Source of the DNA: Ziziphus jujuba
Taxonomy: Eukaryota; Streptophyta; Magnoliopsida; Rosales; Rhamnaceae
Direction of reading: 5' to 3'
Length of the DNA stretch: 64,000 bases
Assembly (NCBI RefSeq): GCF_031755915.1
Contig: NC_083383.1
Span: 31,723,501 to 31,787,500, forward strand
The translations under genes were made by a program, and so were the position numbers. Every line of letters begins with the position of its first letter. Positions within the stretch are counted from its first letter, which is position 1. The notes beneath the pieces are model-generated. The model ran no database searches. It saw only the letters and a list, made by a program, of their open reading frames with translations, and was not told the DNA's origin. Shown in pieces: positions 11,365 through 23,162 of this stretch.

Positions 11365-11579
11365 CTTGAAATCGCGGTAATTGATGATTATTTTGCCGCT
11401 GCCTTCTTGGCCCTTTTTTTGGCAACCGGTGCCGATAATCGTTTGGGCTTCGAGTCTCGATTTCCATACAACGAGAGGAGAAATTCTGGGCTGACGGAGA
11501 TGGACTTTGAGCGGGGAAAGGAAAGGCCGTTTGGTTTGTGAGAAACATGAGAGAAAAGAGAGGCAACTGAAACAGTCAT
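11365..11579 (-). pseudogene. Fragment resembling plastid ribosomal protein S9 (uS9c), 5' part
   Basis: ATG at 11579 opens a serine-rich, transit-peptide-like start (MTVSVASLFSHVSHKPNGLS then FPRSKSISV). After a frame change the text reads AQTIIGTG, then a shortened stretch, then QEGSGKIIINYRDFK. It ends at a possible donor AAG|GT at 11365. The IIGTG...QEGxGKxIINYRDxK order is a signature of plastid S9; the intervening RRKCAIARVVL-type stretch is mostly lost. The C-terminal half of S9 was not found downstream, so this is a partial, frameshifted copy. The family assignment is from remembered family features and could be wrong. Confidence 0.5.
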
Positions 11580-13100
11580 CCTCTAAACGTTCTCTCTGTG
11601 GAACTGTGAGCTCCAAGTAAAAAAATAAAATAAAATAAAATGACCAAAGAAATTACAAGGAAATTGGTGCTCGACCTGGTCCAGTAGTAGATTGATGCCA
11701 TGGGGACGGGAGGATAACTTTATTATTTGATAAGATAAAATATGAAAGAGACATTGGCAGGGAGAGCTAAAGGGAAATTTTTAGAATTAAATCAATTTTG
11801 TGTGTGTGTGTGTGTTTTATTTATTTTTTTTTTATTTTTTTTTCTTTTTCAGTTTATTTTGTATACTAAATTTTAAAATATAGTATCATTTATCAAAATT
11901 TCCTTTTTTCTTTGGTGAATATTTAATCAAATTTTCATTTGGGGGGAAGTTGGTTTCATTTTTTTTTTAATGGATTTTATGCAAAGTTTAGCTACAACAG
12001 TGACTTATTAGAAGCTAATTTCTTAGAAATTTAAAGGGATTGGCTGCATACTTCAGCTGTTCTTAGTGTTCTCATTTTTTTTTTTTGGTAGTGATATTTG
12101 TTGTGCATATAGTGGGGTTTTTTTTCCTTTTTTTTATTTTTCTATCATCCATATAATTATTTTATTTGTCACACTAATATCTTAAAATTTTTATCACAGA
12201 ACTTAGATAACTACCCTCCATCTTAACCCCCAAAAAAAAAAAAAGAAAAGAAAAAAGAAAAGGCAATTGAATTTATTGCCTATATACCTACATAAATGCC
12301 AGAATCATGTACTCATATATCCAAAATTTGAAGAATCCAATAATAGTATAACTTAATAAGCTAGCAGGTTCTAAAATTATCAATAAACAAACGGAAAGAA
12401 ACAGAAAAGAAAAGCATAAACAAAAAGCAACAGATTCTAAAAGTTTAGTAATAAACTGGCTCCAATCAAGCAGTTCTAAAAAATATTCGCATATCAAATG
12501 TAGCTTCAAGGCCATACGAATGTTGACATAAATCTTCTCCTCCACAACACAAATTTAGGGTGCTTTTACACAAAGCAAGCAGTTGAAAAAGCCAATATAT
12601 CTTATGCAAAATGATTGTGGCAACAAAAAGCTCACCACAGGGATACACTTGGACTAGTATGCAAAATACCAATCAAAAGCAAATCTATGTTAGCTTGAAC
12701 TTCTATTTAAAAAAAAAAATAGTGTTAGCCTAGACTAAAGCCAATATTCGAGTTAATTTTGGAACTATTATGGTAGCCTACACTTCAATGTTACATAGCC
12801 TAAGCTTTTTGATGTGGAAGGTGTAGAGTTGAAGAGATATAGAGATTAAATTTGGCTAATAAAACGATGTAATAAGATATGATAAATTTAATTGATTGAA
12901 ATTGAACCAATTAAACTGACCTCTGCCTTCGATCGATTTCATTGCTTTTGCAAGGTATTATCAAAAGCTGACAATGACAGAAGAAATTCATTACTGCAAA
13001 CATAATACGACATGTATCAATATAACCTGAATTAAGTCAAAAAACGACCCTATCCTTATGTGAATTAAGAAGGCTTCCATATAATATAAAAATTTTGGCA
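11580..13100. other. AT-rich spacer with microsatellites
   Basis: Contains a (TG) run near 11800-11814 and many T/A runs. Minus-strand 12924-12980 has an acceptor-like 'cattgtcag' and donor 'gcagag|gtcagt' around a short frame, possibly an exon. No protein family recognised. Confidence 0.3.
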
Positions 13101-13133
13101 TTTTTTAAAAGGTTACAAATTAAAGGTTGTAAT

Positions 13134-13337
13134 TACCCTCGGAATCTGGTTGTTTGCCAGCCTGGGCGAGTTTGCAAATTTTGTTGTTATACCTTTTCCA
13201 GATTGGTTCTCTGTTTTAAAGGTGCTAGCAGGAGTTTCAATTGAGAGATTAATTGATGTATACAGCCTTGGACCTCGTCCATCAATTAACAGCCCACTAT
13301 CACCGGAGCCCAATAGCATTTGCACTAATTTACACAT
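13134..13337 (-). other. Possible first exon of an unidentified gene
   Basis: An open frame from ATG 13337 (MCKLVQMLLGSGDSGLLIDG) runs to a candidate splice donor 'ccgagg|gtaatt' at 13134. The plus strand of the same stretch is also open. I recognise no family. Upstream 13380-13440 is more GC-rich than its surroundings. Weak. Confidence 0.2.
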
Positions 13338-14310
13338 ATATAACTTTTGTTTGGGCTTAAATGTTGTTTCATTCTGATGCTTTGAACGGTGCCGTTTCTA
13401 AAGCCTTCGCCTCTGGGTGACGTCACAGCAGCGACGGATGTGAGCGTGAGAGAATAGACTTTGTTTGCTTCCATTGTGAATATCCAGTTCGAATTCTAGA
13501 TTGTTCTTCGAGAGAAAATTTCAAAGTTGAAAAGTTAGAGCTCGAATTCTCAAACATTTTGGATTTCTACACCATCAATAATTTTAAAAGTGAAGGTTCT
13601 CTTGAACTCTTATATTTTATGTATGTATTGATATAATTTAATCTATATATGTATGTATATATATAGTTGATTCTACACTTCATGTTTAATGCAAAAGATA
13701 AGGTGATTAGAGTAGCTAGCCCAATTGAGAGATCGATATTTTTGAAAATGAAGGTTCTCTAAATTCCTATATATATTACATATAATTAATTTGACATATA
13801 TGTATGTATATATAGTTTATTTCCACACACTTATGTTTAATTCTTAACATTTGTAGCTTGAAATATCTATAAAACAAAAAGCTTATCTTTTTAACTAGTT
13901 CAAAACTATATATCCATACTATATATGTACGAAACAGACAGTGAATCCTAAGAGTTCATATATAATACAACAAAGCCATGCAAGACCACTGTGTTTTTCC
14001 ACACATACATATAAGTTATTCACCAAAAAATAAAAATATATATATTATTAAGTTTTGGAGACTTAATATTAATATAAATAATTTTAGTAGAAAATTAATA
14101 TAAATCAATATATGGATTACAATTGGAAACTAACTCATTAAACTAAAATTATTTAAAATTTCTAAAGGAAAATTTTGAAGTAGAAAATTCTTTTGAATTA
14201 AAACTGTCAAATATACTTTTAATTCTAACTAAAAAAAAAAACAAAAGGTAATCAAAAAATTTTCACTGATCTCTTTAGCTAGCATAGTTAACTGAGCTGT
14301 AACTTTACCA

Positions 14311-14338
14311 CCCCCCCCCCCCCCCCCCCCCCCCCCCC
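14311..14338. repeat. C homopolymer (28 bases)
   Basis: Uninterrupted C run, followed by AACCCTAACCCC and an A-run. The length should be treated as approximate. Confidence 0.9.
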
Positions 14339-14599
14339 AACCCTAACCCCAAAAAAAAAAAAAAAGAGGCCCAATCAGTGCATGATTTGTTTTTTTTCTT
14401 CTTTTCTTTTCTTATAGTTTGGCTGCTCTACGTTTTAAAGTTCACATTTTCGAGTCTCAAACCATCTTTAAGGAAATTAATTTACTAGTGGTTTGTATTT
14501 TAATTGTAGAGATATGGGTCTAGTTTTTGAACCTCTCTTTTTGGTGATAAGCTTAATTTCGTTTGTATCTTGCGTTTTGTATCAAAACATACTGTGCAT

Positions 14600-15565
14600 T
14601 AGGGGTGCGTACCATTTTTTTTTTTGGGAAATAAATCATAGAAATTTATTGAGAACCAGAAGAATTACAGAGAATAGGAGATATTAACCACGCCAATTTC
14701 CATTTAAGTTTGAAAAGAAACAAGAGTAAGAGAATGTTAGGCCAATACATGAGCTACTTTGTTTATGTCAAGCATAACTAACTCTTAAAATTTCCAACTA
14801 ACATTCATAAATTTCCTAACATCTTCAACAAGAAAACAGTAAGGTCCAAAAAAATTAGATGTTTCGTTAACCAAATGAACTGCAACTTGGGAATGAGAGA
14901 ACAACTCTCCTTGATGAAAACCAACACACTAAACACCATGTCTTCTCACATAGCCATTAATTCAGCAGTTAAAGCAGTATACACATCATGAAATGGCACA
15001 ACTGCAGCAGCCATCAACAAGTCCCTATCGTTACAAATCATGACTCCTACACCAATTTTTCCTTCCATTTTAGAAATTGCACCATCAATATTTATCTTGA
15101 TACAGCCTGTTGTGGAGTCCTTGTGAAAGGTTCATGACGGTTAGCATTATAAAAAATAAAAAAAAAATAAAAAATAAAAAAAGAAAAGAAAAGAAAAGAA
15201 AAAAGTAGTTCCACTACTAAACCTGCCAAACTATCAAAGAAGCACCATATATATACATACATATAAATATATATATATATATAGGAATTTTGTGAATAGA
15301 AATTATAAATAATATTTATTTATTTGGATGCTTAATTATTTAAAACAATTGAAATTTTATTTAAAAAAATAAAAATAATGATAAATAAGAAATAATATTT
15401 TAGTAAAAATATACGATTTTAAAATAAATAAAAAATTTATTGTTGGAAACGAAATAACTTTTAATGTTTTGTATATTCTTAATTATTGAGTTTTTTTTTT
15501 TTTATAGTACATGCAGTCTTTTTTATAAATAACGATAATTTTCTATATTGAAAATGAGAAAAGAC

Positions 15566-15596
<31 letters not shown>

Positions 15597-16087
15597 TATT
15601 TATTATTTTATCTGAACTAAAACTCCCAATATGACCGTCCCTACCATATGCCTAGCTAGCTACGTACCCAATAACCAGATTTCACACTATAACAATCAAA
15701 AGGTGTATTTAGTGCCAAGTAAATACATCATTCCTATCAACCCCACCAACCAAAATACTCTTAATTGCTTCAACTTCATTTGATAAAAAACTATTTCTCA
15801 ATAAACTTTCATCCCAACGACTTGAAGTTGTAATTAATTATGAGATCAAAGCATGCTCACACAAAAGTCTTGGAGATAAAATATGTCTTGAAAACCCACT
15901 CGTAACCATACATAATTTTGATAGATTTCCCGTTACCATCTCTCCACACACCACCTTTAACCAAAGGCTCTCTCCCCCATAATAAACTTTGTAACAGATG
16001 TGAAGTATTCCATCCAATACTAGCTGAAATAAATGAGCCCATATATCTCAAAATATTCAGATTTGAGGGAGTTACTCTTAAAAGCAT
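14600..16087 (-). mobile_element. LINE 3' fragment with RNase H domain
   Basis: On the minus strand, 15857-16087 reads SFISASIGWNTSHLLQSLLW, GREPLVKGGVWRDGNGKSI, the usual region before the C-terminal zinc motif of plant LINE ORF2. Diverged text continuing to about 15650 includes a YSVKSGYWV-like piece. After an AT-rich interruption (about 15130-15640), 14730-15120 reads KINIDGAISKMEGKIGVGV followed by an AELMA-like helix start, an RVT_3-type RNase H. The T-run at 14617-14626 on the plus strand fits the 3' poly(A). All frames are broken. Confidence 0.75.
15572..15599. repeat. (AT)n microsatellite
   Basis: Alternating A and T for roughly 26 bases. Similar tracts occur at about 24790-24815, 28345-28361 and 51190-51220. 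Confidence 0.85.
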
Positions 16088-16324
16088 TACGGGTGTTGTA
16101 CTTGGATTTGTCGTTAAAATGCATAATTAAATTGGATCTCTAATGATTCATCATGTTTTTTTATTTTATTTTAATGATAAAATTCCAGCATTCAAAATCA
16201 ACATGCATAGCCTTGGTTAAAAATAAAATAAAAAATATATGGCAAACATTATATTATATAATATATGGCAATCAGTAATATTAATGTTGATAAAAAAATG
16301 TTATTAAATTATGTCTGAAGGCAT

Positions 16325-16363
16325 TGTGTTTTTCCCTAAAAACAAATAAGAAAAGAAGAGAGA

Positions 16364-16397
<34 letters not shown>

Positions 16398-16616
16398 AAC
16401 GAGAGCTTCTATGATTTTTTTAGTGAGATGAAAATCAATTACAACAGCACTACAATTAAGGATATTTATATGGGATAATTACCTTAATCTGACTTAACTG
16501 CCCAACCAATTAAAGAAAGCCACCTGTCTAACCAATATCACGAGCAAAGTAACTACGAATTGAAAACTAATAGATACAACAAGCTAATGTAATAGAAATG
16601 ACATGCTTTCTTAACA
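16325..16616 (-). mobile_element. 3' LTR of the degenerate Copia element (approximate)
   Basis: On the minus strand a polypurine tract (complement of CATCCCCCCTCAAG) is followed by TGTTAAGAAAGCATG at 16616, a standard LTR start. A TATA-like CATATAAATATCC lies near 16470. The far end is set at the TGTG near 16325 by the dinucleotide rule only. No matching 5' LTR was seen near 19.5 kb. Confidence 0.6.
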
Positions 16617-17043
16617 TCCCCCCTCAAGACAAGCTCTCCCAAACCTCTAACCATCCAACTACTCTTCAAGGTTTAGTTTTTGTCTGAGAGATAGAAACTG
16701 AAAGGTTTGGCGAAGAGATTAGTCACTTGATCTTCAATTGGTATATAATGGCTTTCCAAATTTTTCTAAACACTTTATCTTTCACAAAATGTAGATTAAT
16801 CCCTATGTTTAACTCGAGCATGTAAAACTAGGTTGGGAGCTAAAGTTGCAGCTTCGGTACTATCATTTCACACACTAGGATAGGTATTTCAAAAGAACGC
16901 TTGTGAGTTAAATTTTTTAAACAACATATCTCAACTCTAATGTCAACAAGTGCTCTATATTCTACCTCTGTACTCGAACGAGGTACAACATGCTACTTTT
17001 TAGAGCTTCAGGATGTCATAACTGAACCAAAATACAAGTAAAC

Positions 17044-17235
17044 TTAACTCACTGACCTCTGATAATCTACATTACCAGCCCAATTGAAGTTTGCAAATCC
17101 CTGCACTTGCAATCTATCATTATCTATCAGCTTAAGACCAAACTTTAGTGTCCCCTTTAGATATCTAAGAACTCGCTTACATGCTTCCCAACGTAAGTGG
17201 GTAGGAGTTTGTAAGAATTTACGTAGATAACTCAC
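17044..17235 (-). pseudogene. Copia RNase H fragment
   Basis: SYLRKFLQTPTHLRWEACKR, VLRYLKGTLKFGL, then FANFNWAGNVDYQRSVS, matching the Copia RNase H start in which the family has (D)ADWAG. The catalytic Asp pair is altered to FANFNWAG. Upstream codons to about 17340 continue the conserved stretch in another frame. Inactive. Confidence 0.8.
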
Positions 17236-17521
17236 AAAAAGAGATATTAGGCCATGTGATGGACAAATACTGCATTTCTCCTATTGTACTTCGAAACAGA
17301 GTTGGATCCATCAATGGATCACCATCAAGCAGAGACAGCGTAGTAGTTGAAATCATTGGTGAATAAGCAGGCTTGGAGCTATCCATTTTTGTTCTTCTTT
17401 AAAAGATCTAAAATGTATTTAACTTGACTGAGATAAAGTGATGTTGATGTCCTACGAGCTTCAACACCCAAGAAATAATGATCCTCACCTAATCCTTGAG
17501 AGAAAACACCACATCCAACCT

Positions 17522-18001
17522 TTAAATCAGGTCATTTATGAATTGAGAGTTATTTCCTATGATGGTTATGTTATCCATATAGACTAATAGAAGAGCATAG
17601 GCTGTCTTGGATTTCAAAGTAAAAAGAGATGAATCTGAAACTAAATTTTGAAATCCAAGCTCCTCGTACCTGGTTAAACCATAAAAAGCCTTGGTTAATT
17701 TACAAACATTATGAGGTTGTGCATGATTTATAAACCATTGTGGCTGCACCATGTACATAGCTTATTGAAAATCACCATTCAAGAAGGTATTATTGAAATC
17801 GCACTGTCAAATACTCCATTAATTTGAGATTGTCAAGGTAAGAACAACTCGGATTGTGGATGGTTTGATTATAAGACTTAAAGTTTCGGGGTAATCAATA
17901 CCAAGGGTTTCATCACAACCAACCTTGACTTTTAAATGTTCCACAGACTCATCAACTTTATATTTTGTTTTGAGGATCCATTTATTACCCACAACATGCA
18001 T
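17522..18001 (-). pseudogene. Copia reverse transcriptase fragment
   Basis: 17819-18001 gives NKWILKTKYKVDESVEHLKV and later GIDYPETLSLIIKPSTIRVV. 17522-17758 gives MYMVQPQWF, VCKLTKAFYGLTR and LLLVYMDNITIIGNN, where the family has YVDDIIITG. One Asp of the catalytic YxDD has become Asn, and a stop and frameshift separate the pieces. Inactive. Confidence 0.85.
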
Positions 18002-18824
18002 ACAACGTCTAAAGGTATCAAAGTGTAAGTGTAGTAATTCATAAGAGCTGCATAGCAGCTTCCATTGAGGATCTCATTATGCTTCGTTAACTAAAGCGGG
18101 CTCAATGATAGAAGTAAAAAGAATAGAAGGTAAAGGATAATTTGTTAATGTAAAATACTTTGGTTTTAGAACCCCTGTCTTAGAACGGGGTAAGCATTGG
18201 ATGTGTTGATGTGGTAGAAGGTAAAACTGATGGAATAATACTAAAGGTAATGGGAATATGACTAAATGAAACTGGTAAGGAAGAACTAGAAGAAACAAAA
18301 AAATGTGTGGAAGATAAAGAAGATGGAGGAGGAACAATTGGAGTCGAGTGAAAATTAATAAGCATTGAAAAGTGAAAAGATGAAACAGTTGGATTACAAG
18401 GTAAATCAACAAAAATCTGAATTCCTAGAGGAGAATCTTGAGAAAATGAAGATAGTATTTCATAGAGAAGGCGATTGCAAATTATGAGAAGAGGTAGAGA
18501 AAACTGATGGTAAATCAACAAGAACAGAGGACAAATGATTTAGAGGCAAAGTAGTGGAAACAAAAGGACAAGTGTTGGTAGTAGGTGGACAATTGTTAAA
18601 AGTAAGTGAAGGAATTAATGTGGAAAACTGTTAAGAGTAAGTGAAGGAATTAATGGAGCTGTAGTGGAAAATGACACATAAGGTGGTCTATGTAGCACAA
18701 GAAGGACTAGTAAGCAAGAAAATGGGTTCAGAAACCTATAACAGTGAAGAAGGTGAAAAAGTTGTATTAGAGGCACAGGGAAATTCTACTTCATTAGAAG
18801 TAAGCTCTTAGTAATATAAACTCA
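18002..18824 (-). other. Copia linker, low-complexity and degenerate
   Basis: Between integrase and reverse transcriptase the minus strand gives Ser/Pro/Leu-rich open pieces in different frames (18077-18521). This is as expected for the variable polyprotein linker after decay. Confidence 0.55.
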
Positions 18825-19259
18825 TCATGTTGAGTGAAGACACTTGTAGCCTTTATGTTCTAAACTATATCTAAGAAAAACACATTTTTTGGTATGATAA
18901 TGAAACTTGTGTGGATTATAAGGATGAAGAAAGGGATAACAAGCACATCCAAAGACATGGAAAAACTTATAGTCAGGTGGAAGATGAAATAACAACTGAT
19001 ATGAAATTTTATTTTGAATGGCTTGAGAGGGTAAATGATTAATGAGGAAGACTACACATTTAAATGCATCCCTCCAAAATTTAAGGAGCATGTTAACTTG
19101 TACAAGCAAAGTTAAACGTACTTCAATAATCTGCCTATGTTTTCGTTCAACCCTCCCATTTTGTGCATGAAGATAGGAGCAAAGATGAACAATCTTAATT
19201 TTCTTATTTAGAGAACGTTCAATCATGGTTTGAAGGTATAAATGCAGATAAAGCTTCAA
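18825..19259 (-). pseudogene. Copia integrase fragment
   Basis: The frame stays open for about 140 codons. It includes HAQNGRVERKHRQIIEV (the catalytic-Glu region), LINHLPSQAIQNKISYQLLF, and FGCACYPFLHPYNPHKFHYH ending CVFLRYSLEHKGYKC, the usual order of Copia integrase. The upstream HHCC zinc region is not recognisable. Confidence 0.85.
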
Positions 19260-19859
19260 ATTTAAGTTTCAAGGGATAGATCCACATATATCATGTGTGA
19301 TCATCAAGAAATTAAATGTAATAACGAAAACCATCAGTTAAAGATAAGGTGTTGGTCCCCAAAGAACAATATGTATAATATCTAAAGGGGAGGAAGCTTA
19401 TGTTGTAAAGCCGGGAAAAGAAATGACATGCAAATTGACAACGTTCACAAAAAGATTTGGAATCTGCTGAAAATGTAGGTAGATTACAAGATTAATATTT
19501 AAATATATACTTGCAAATTAATAATTTATATTTGAAGTGCAAAAGATTCAATATTATACGTATACATGGTTTTTGTGGAATATTTAATAGTTTCTTCCGG
19601 GAAAAAATTGCAATATATATGGACAATCAACTAAAACCAACAATAATTGGAGGGTAAAAATAATAATTTGTGTGTACCTTTAAACAGATGGAATATTTTC
19701 TCGTTTTAAAAAGTGTGGTTTAATTGCAGTTTGCTTGCCTTTTTATTTGACATAAAATAACCCAAATCAAAGAGAGGAAAGAGACGAATTTAACTTCTTT
19801 TGATTTTTTTTTTTGGTCAAAAAAACTATTTATTTTTTCTTTTTTATTCATAGTTCATC

Positions 19860-20492
19860 AAATTGGAGGCAAATAATGTCTCCGAAAGTCAGATAACCTC
19901 TAACTTGGAGGCAGTTTTTCGGATGGAAAACAATTATGTGCATAACAGCATTACTCACTACCATGTCAATGCTTTGGCTTTTCATATTAAAAGAATCAAT
20001 ATGGTGGAAGTGAAAAAACTCATTGCCAATGCCACCGTTGCTCCATTCGAGCAATATGGAAAAGATGATAAAAGGTTTCGTGCTCGAATGGATGGAGTGG
20101 TGGTGGATGTCAAGCAATATGGAAAAGATGATAAAAGGTTTCGTGCTCGAATGGATGGAGTGGTGGTGGATGTGGACGACTATGAGCAGCCCGTACATGG
20201 GATATATGGGGTTACATGTCTCAAATTTGGGTTAATGGGTTTTTTGAGTGTTGAAGGGGGAGGCAAGCAGCTGGTGAAACCTACAAGTAGTATCAGAGCA
20301 ACATGTCATGAAAAATTCAGACTAGTGTTTCCATGGAATCAAACAACACTTGACGTTCAACGGCCCATCACATGTGATGTCCATGGAGATTGGAGAACCG
20401 TATCTAACAGATATGTCTATGTAGCTCTATCAATTTTTTTCTTATACTTGTCTATTTTTCTGGGAATTAATTATTTTTATTTGACGAGATGA
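19860..20492 (+). pseudogene. NHL-like gene copy 2, N-terminal part missing
   Basis: The open frame reads ITSNLEAVFRMENNYVHNSI and on, closely matching residues about 90-290 of the gene at 6435. It lacks the N-terminal cytosolic part and first membrane segment. The frame begins with TTG 19863; the first ATG is 19923, inside the ectodomain. A polypyrimidine stretch ending TTCATAG just before 19861 looks like a splice acceptor, so an upstream exon is possible but was not seen. A 21-residue block is exactly duplicated. The protein would end in a C-terminal membrane segment (YVALSIFFLYLSIFLGINYF). Confidence 0.75.
20052..20177 (+). repeat. 63-bp in-frame tandem duplication in NHL copy 2
   Basis: Units 20052-20114 and 20115-20177 both encode QYGKDDKRFRARMDGVVVDV plus one residue (K or D). 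They are essentially identical, so the event is recent. Confidence 0.95.
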
Positions 20493-20499
20493 TAAAACT

Positions 20500-21000
20500 T
20501 GTTGTACTACTGTTTTTTAAGTTTTTATTTTTGTTTTTAATGTTTTATTTATTTTTTTGCATCGATCTAATTGCTTTCAATGTAATTTTCGTGATTTTGT
20601 TTTTTTTTTTTTTTAAATGTTTGAGTCAAAAGAAGGTAATGCTTATATGGAAATTGAATATGTTAAAGATGCTAATTTAAGAAAATTGATTTGTTCATTT
20701 CAAAAAATAAATAAATAAATAAATAAAAAAGGAAATTGATTTCTTACCAAAAAAGAAAAGAAAAAAAAAAGTTATTGATTTTAAATTTAATTATGTGGAT
20801 AAACAAAAAAAGATGTGTTATAGTTTAAGTAATTAATTACCCGAAATTCTAGAAGGCACCAAATTAATAAAATAAAGAAAATTTGAGGGTTGAAAATAAT
20901 ACTTAATATATGTACCTAACTGTTGAATTTTTAATTTTCAATTGAAAATGATGCTTGCAGCTTTTTTTTGTAATTTTTTGTTATGACTGACTGACAAAAT
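20500..21000. other. AT-rich spacer
   Basis: T- and A-runs, a (AAAT) tract near 20706-20730. No gene seen. Confidence 0.5.
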
Positions 21001-22035
21001 TGTTGGGGTGAGAAGGTTATGACCAAGAGCAAGTTAGCTTGAAGTGTTAGCAACAAGCAAGCTTTTGGTGATGCTCTTGGGAATGGTTGTGTGTGAGTTG
21101 TGTTTTTAGGTTTTGGTTATGGTGTTTTCTGGTTTTTAGGGTTCCTAAAGTGTTCTAAGATGTTGAAGAAGAGATAAGAAGAAGAGAAACACGTTGGCTT
21201 TTGAAAATGAGGCTTGGATGTGTAGCCATTTCATTCATTTTACAATATAAGCTTGAAATTACAACTAGTTCACACATGCCAAGCATGTGATCTTACAAAA
21301 TGAGTAAAGTATTTGAAATTTAAAAAGTAAAATGGTCAACACCTAACTTTTCATACACAAAAGAGTCAAAAACCAGCTGCAACATGTCTATTCCAAATAT
21401 AGTAAAAAGTAGCACATGGTTTGAACTAAGTTCCTATTGTTTAATTAGTTTGGGTAAACAACCAAACTAGCTTCACCTACTTAGTTCCCCTTTGTATCTG
21501 CTTATGAAACTTGGTTTGAAGCATCCTTGGTCATCAATAAATATTGTTCCAAGAGCTAGGAAAGTTCTGGAACCGGATCATGGGCCAAACAACTCCAAAA
21601 CTGGCCCATACTCTGCATACTGGGCCCATCAGATACAGCAATCTGTTTGGAATAGAAAATGGACTTTCCCATGTCATTTTGACCTGAAATTTGAACCATA
21701 GTCTTCTATATATGTCTGTAGACATCCCTCAAAATTTCAGCCCAAACCTCCATTTGCAACCTGAGATATAAGATAAATAGTGGAGCTATGTTGCTGGAAA
21801 TTATGAATCCAGCACCATAGGCATTTCAAGCATAACATTCCTACTCTTTTGTGCATAATTTTGCCTATAATTTTGCATACATAACTTAGGCACAAAACAT
21901 TATCAAAATATACCTTGCATCAATTAAAAACATACAAAAAAATATAAACTCATAAAATGAAAGGATTTGATACCAAGGTGTGCATGCTAGCCGATGACAT
22001 GCACCATCAAATGGCAAAATTGCCACACTTCAACA
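21001..22035 (-). mobile_element. Solo LTR (about 1.0 kb) with 5-bp TSD
   Basis: Begins TGTTGGGGTGAGAAGG and ends CACTTCAACA, so the termini are TGTTG...CAACA. AAAAT flanks it on both sides (20996-21000 and 22036-22040). No internal domain or second LTR is adjacent. The CACCCCAACA end on the minus strand is typical of Copia-type LTRs, hence the suggested orientation; the superfamily is an inference. Confidence 0.8.
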
Positions 22036-22474
22036 AAAATATAAATGAATTAATCTTAGCCAACCAGAAGAAAAGAAAGAAAAAATTGATGTTAAATTGA
22101 AAAAATTAGAAAGGTAATGTTGCAACCTTTAAATGTTCCATTGTCACGGTTGACTAACAACTGAATGTCATATACCTAACCTATGATATATGTATAAGTC
22201 AATAACTGAAAGTCTATACTTATTGATGAAAATTAGTACATGAAAATTGCAATCCAACACTATTGAAGAATTCATATAAGGATTCTGAACTTTCAATGAG
22301 CAAAATTCCATCAAAACGAGCTTCCCAATCACAGAGAATTCCAATGTTTCGCAAGAATTCTGAAAAACTGCACATTAACAAGACAATGGCTCTCTAAAGA
22401 GCTTGGCGAAAACAGTACTAAATGACTACGTTTCGAGAAACTAACATAGGGCTTTGAGCCGAGACTAACATATA

Positions 22475-22722
22475 AAATAGACTCTGACTAAAAATTTTCA
22501 TGCTCAACAATCCTTAACCAAATGGTAACAAAAGACCCAAGTTTTCAGTCAATCTCAACAATCCTTTGCTGCATCACCTATATATCTAATCACTAACAAA
22601 TAAAATGGACTCTGACTAGAAATTTTCATGCTCAACAATCCTTAACCAAATGGTAACAAGAGACCCAAATTTTTAGTTAATCTCAACAATCCTTTGCTTC
22701 ATCACCTATATGTCTAATCCCG
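22475..22722. repeat. Tandem duplication of about 120 bp
   Basis: Two adjacent copies share GACTCTGACTA, TTTTCATGCTCAACAATCCT, TAACCAAATGGTAACAA, and 'caatcctttgct.catcacctata.'. They lie just downstream (minus strand) of the channel exon and may include its former 3' sequence. Confidence 0.85.
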
Positions 22723-22729
22723 CTCTGTT

Positions 22730-23162
22730 TCTTCTAAATCTTTCCATAGTCTGAAGTGAGGATGAAAACTGTGCACCGAGATAAAAAGTCAGGCACATAT
22801 TGAAAGTGGCAACTGTAATTACAAAACCCATCTCCAACTGATTGACTGGGTGGATATCTCCATAGCCTGTGGCCCAAAAAAAGAAAAAAAAAGGGAACCA
22901 TAAGCAGCAGAGAGGTTTGCAGAGAAACTAATCCATGTATTTTGAGGGTCAGGCCATACAGTGGCAAGATAATAGGCAATGCAGCCTTCCACATGTGCCC
23001 AAAAGATGTTGACACAAAAGATCTCCAGAAACAGCACTAATATGCTACGGATGTAATGAGTCCTCACCCAACTCTTCAGCGCTTGAAGGAAATAATAAGC
23101 TTTCCGTACACGAAATATTCTCGCCATAATGGATGGCCTCAGAACCTCCCATCTCTTTACCT
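22730..23162 (-). pseudogene. SKOR/GORK-like outward K+ channel exon: S4-S5-pore-S6
   Basis: After a possible acceptor (TTTTGAATAG at about 23163) the minus strand reads EVLRPSIMARIFRVRKAYYF (S4 end and linker). It continues FCVNIFWAHVEGCIAYYLAT then VWPDPQNTWI (S5 and turret). After a frame change in a T-run (about 22868-22895) it reads ATGYGDIHPVNQLEMGFVIT, which is the K+ selectivity filter GYGD and the HxVNxxEM box of Shaker-type outward rectifiers, then an S6-like FNMCLTFYLGAQFSSSL. SKOR/GORK channels release K+ into xylem or from guard cells. The frameshift and the missing CNBD and ankyrin parts suggest a pseudogene. Confidence 0.75.

Larger units (their letters stand above)
16325..19480 (-). 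mobile_element. Degenerate Ty1/Copia LTR retrotransposon
   Basis: Minus-strand order, from right to left: integrase (18825-19259), linker, reverse transcriptase (17522-18001), RNase H (17044-17340), polypurine tract, 3' LTR. The gag/protease part and the 5' LTR are not recognisable. Its right end lies just before the truncated NHL copy at 19.86 kb, so this insertion may have removed that gene's N-terminal half. Confidence 0.85.

Noticed and set aside
14339..14352. AACCCTAACCCC after the C-run, a telomere-like word
   Set aside because: Only one or two degenerate units; no telomeric array.
21960..21972. TTTGATACCA, looks like the complement of a tRNA-Met primer-binding site
   Set aside because: It lies inside the solo LTR bounded by AAAAT TSDs, not next to an LTR end, so it cannot serve as a primer site there.
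22734..23127. Cyclic-nucleotide-gated channel (CNGC) as identity for the channel exon
   Set aside because: The filter reads GYGDIHPVN..EM and S1 reads TPFEFGF, which are SKOR/GORK features; plant CNGCs have a different filter.
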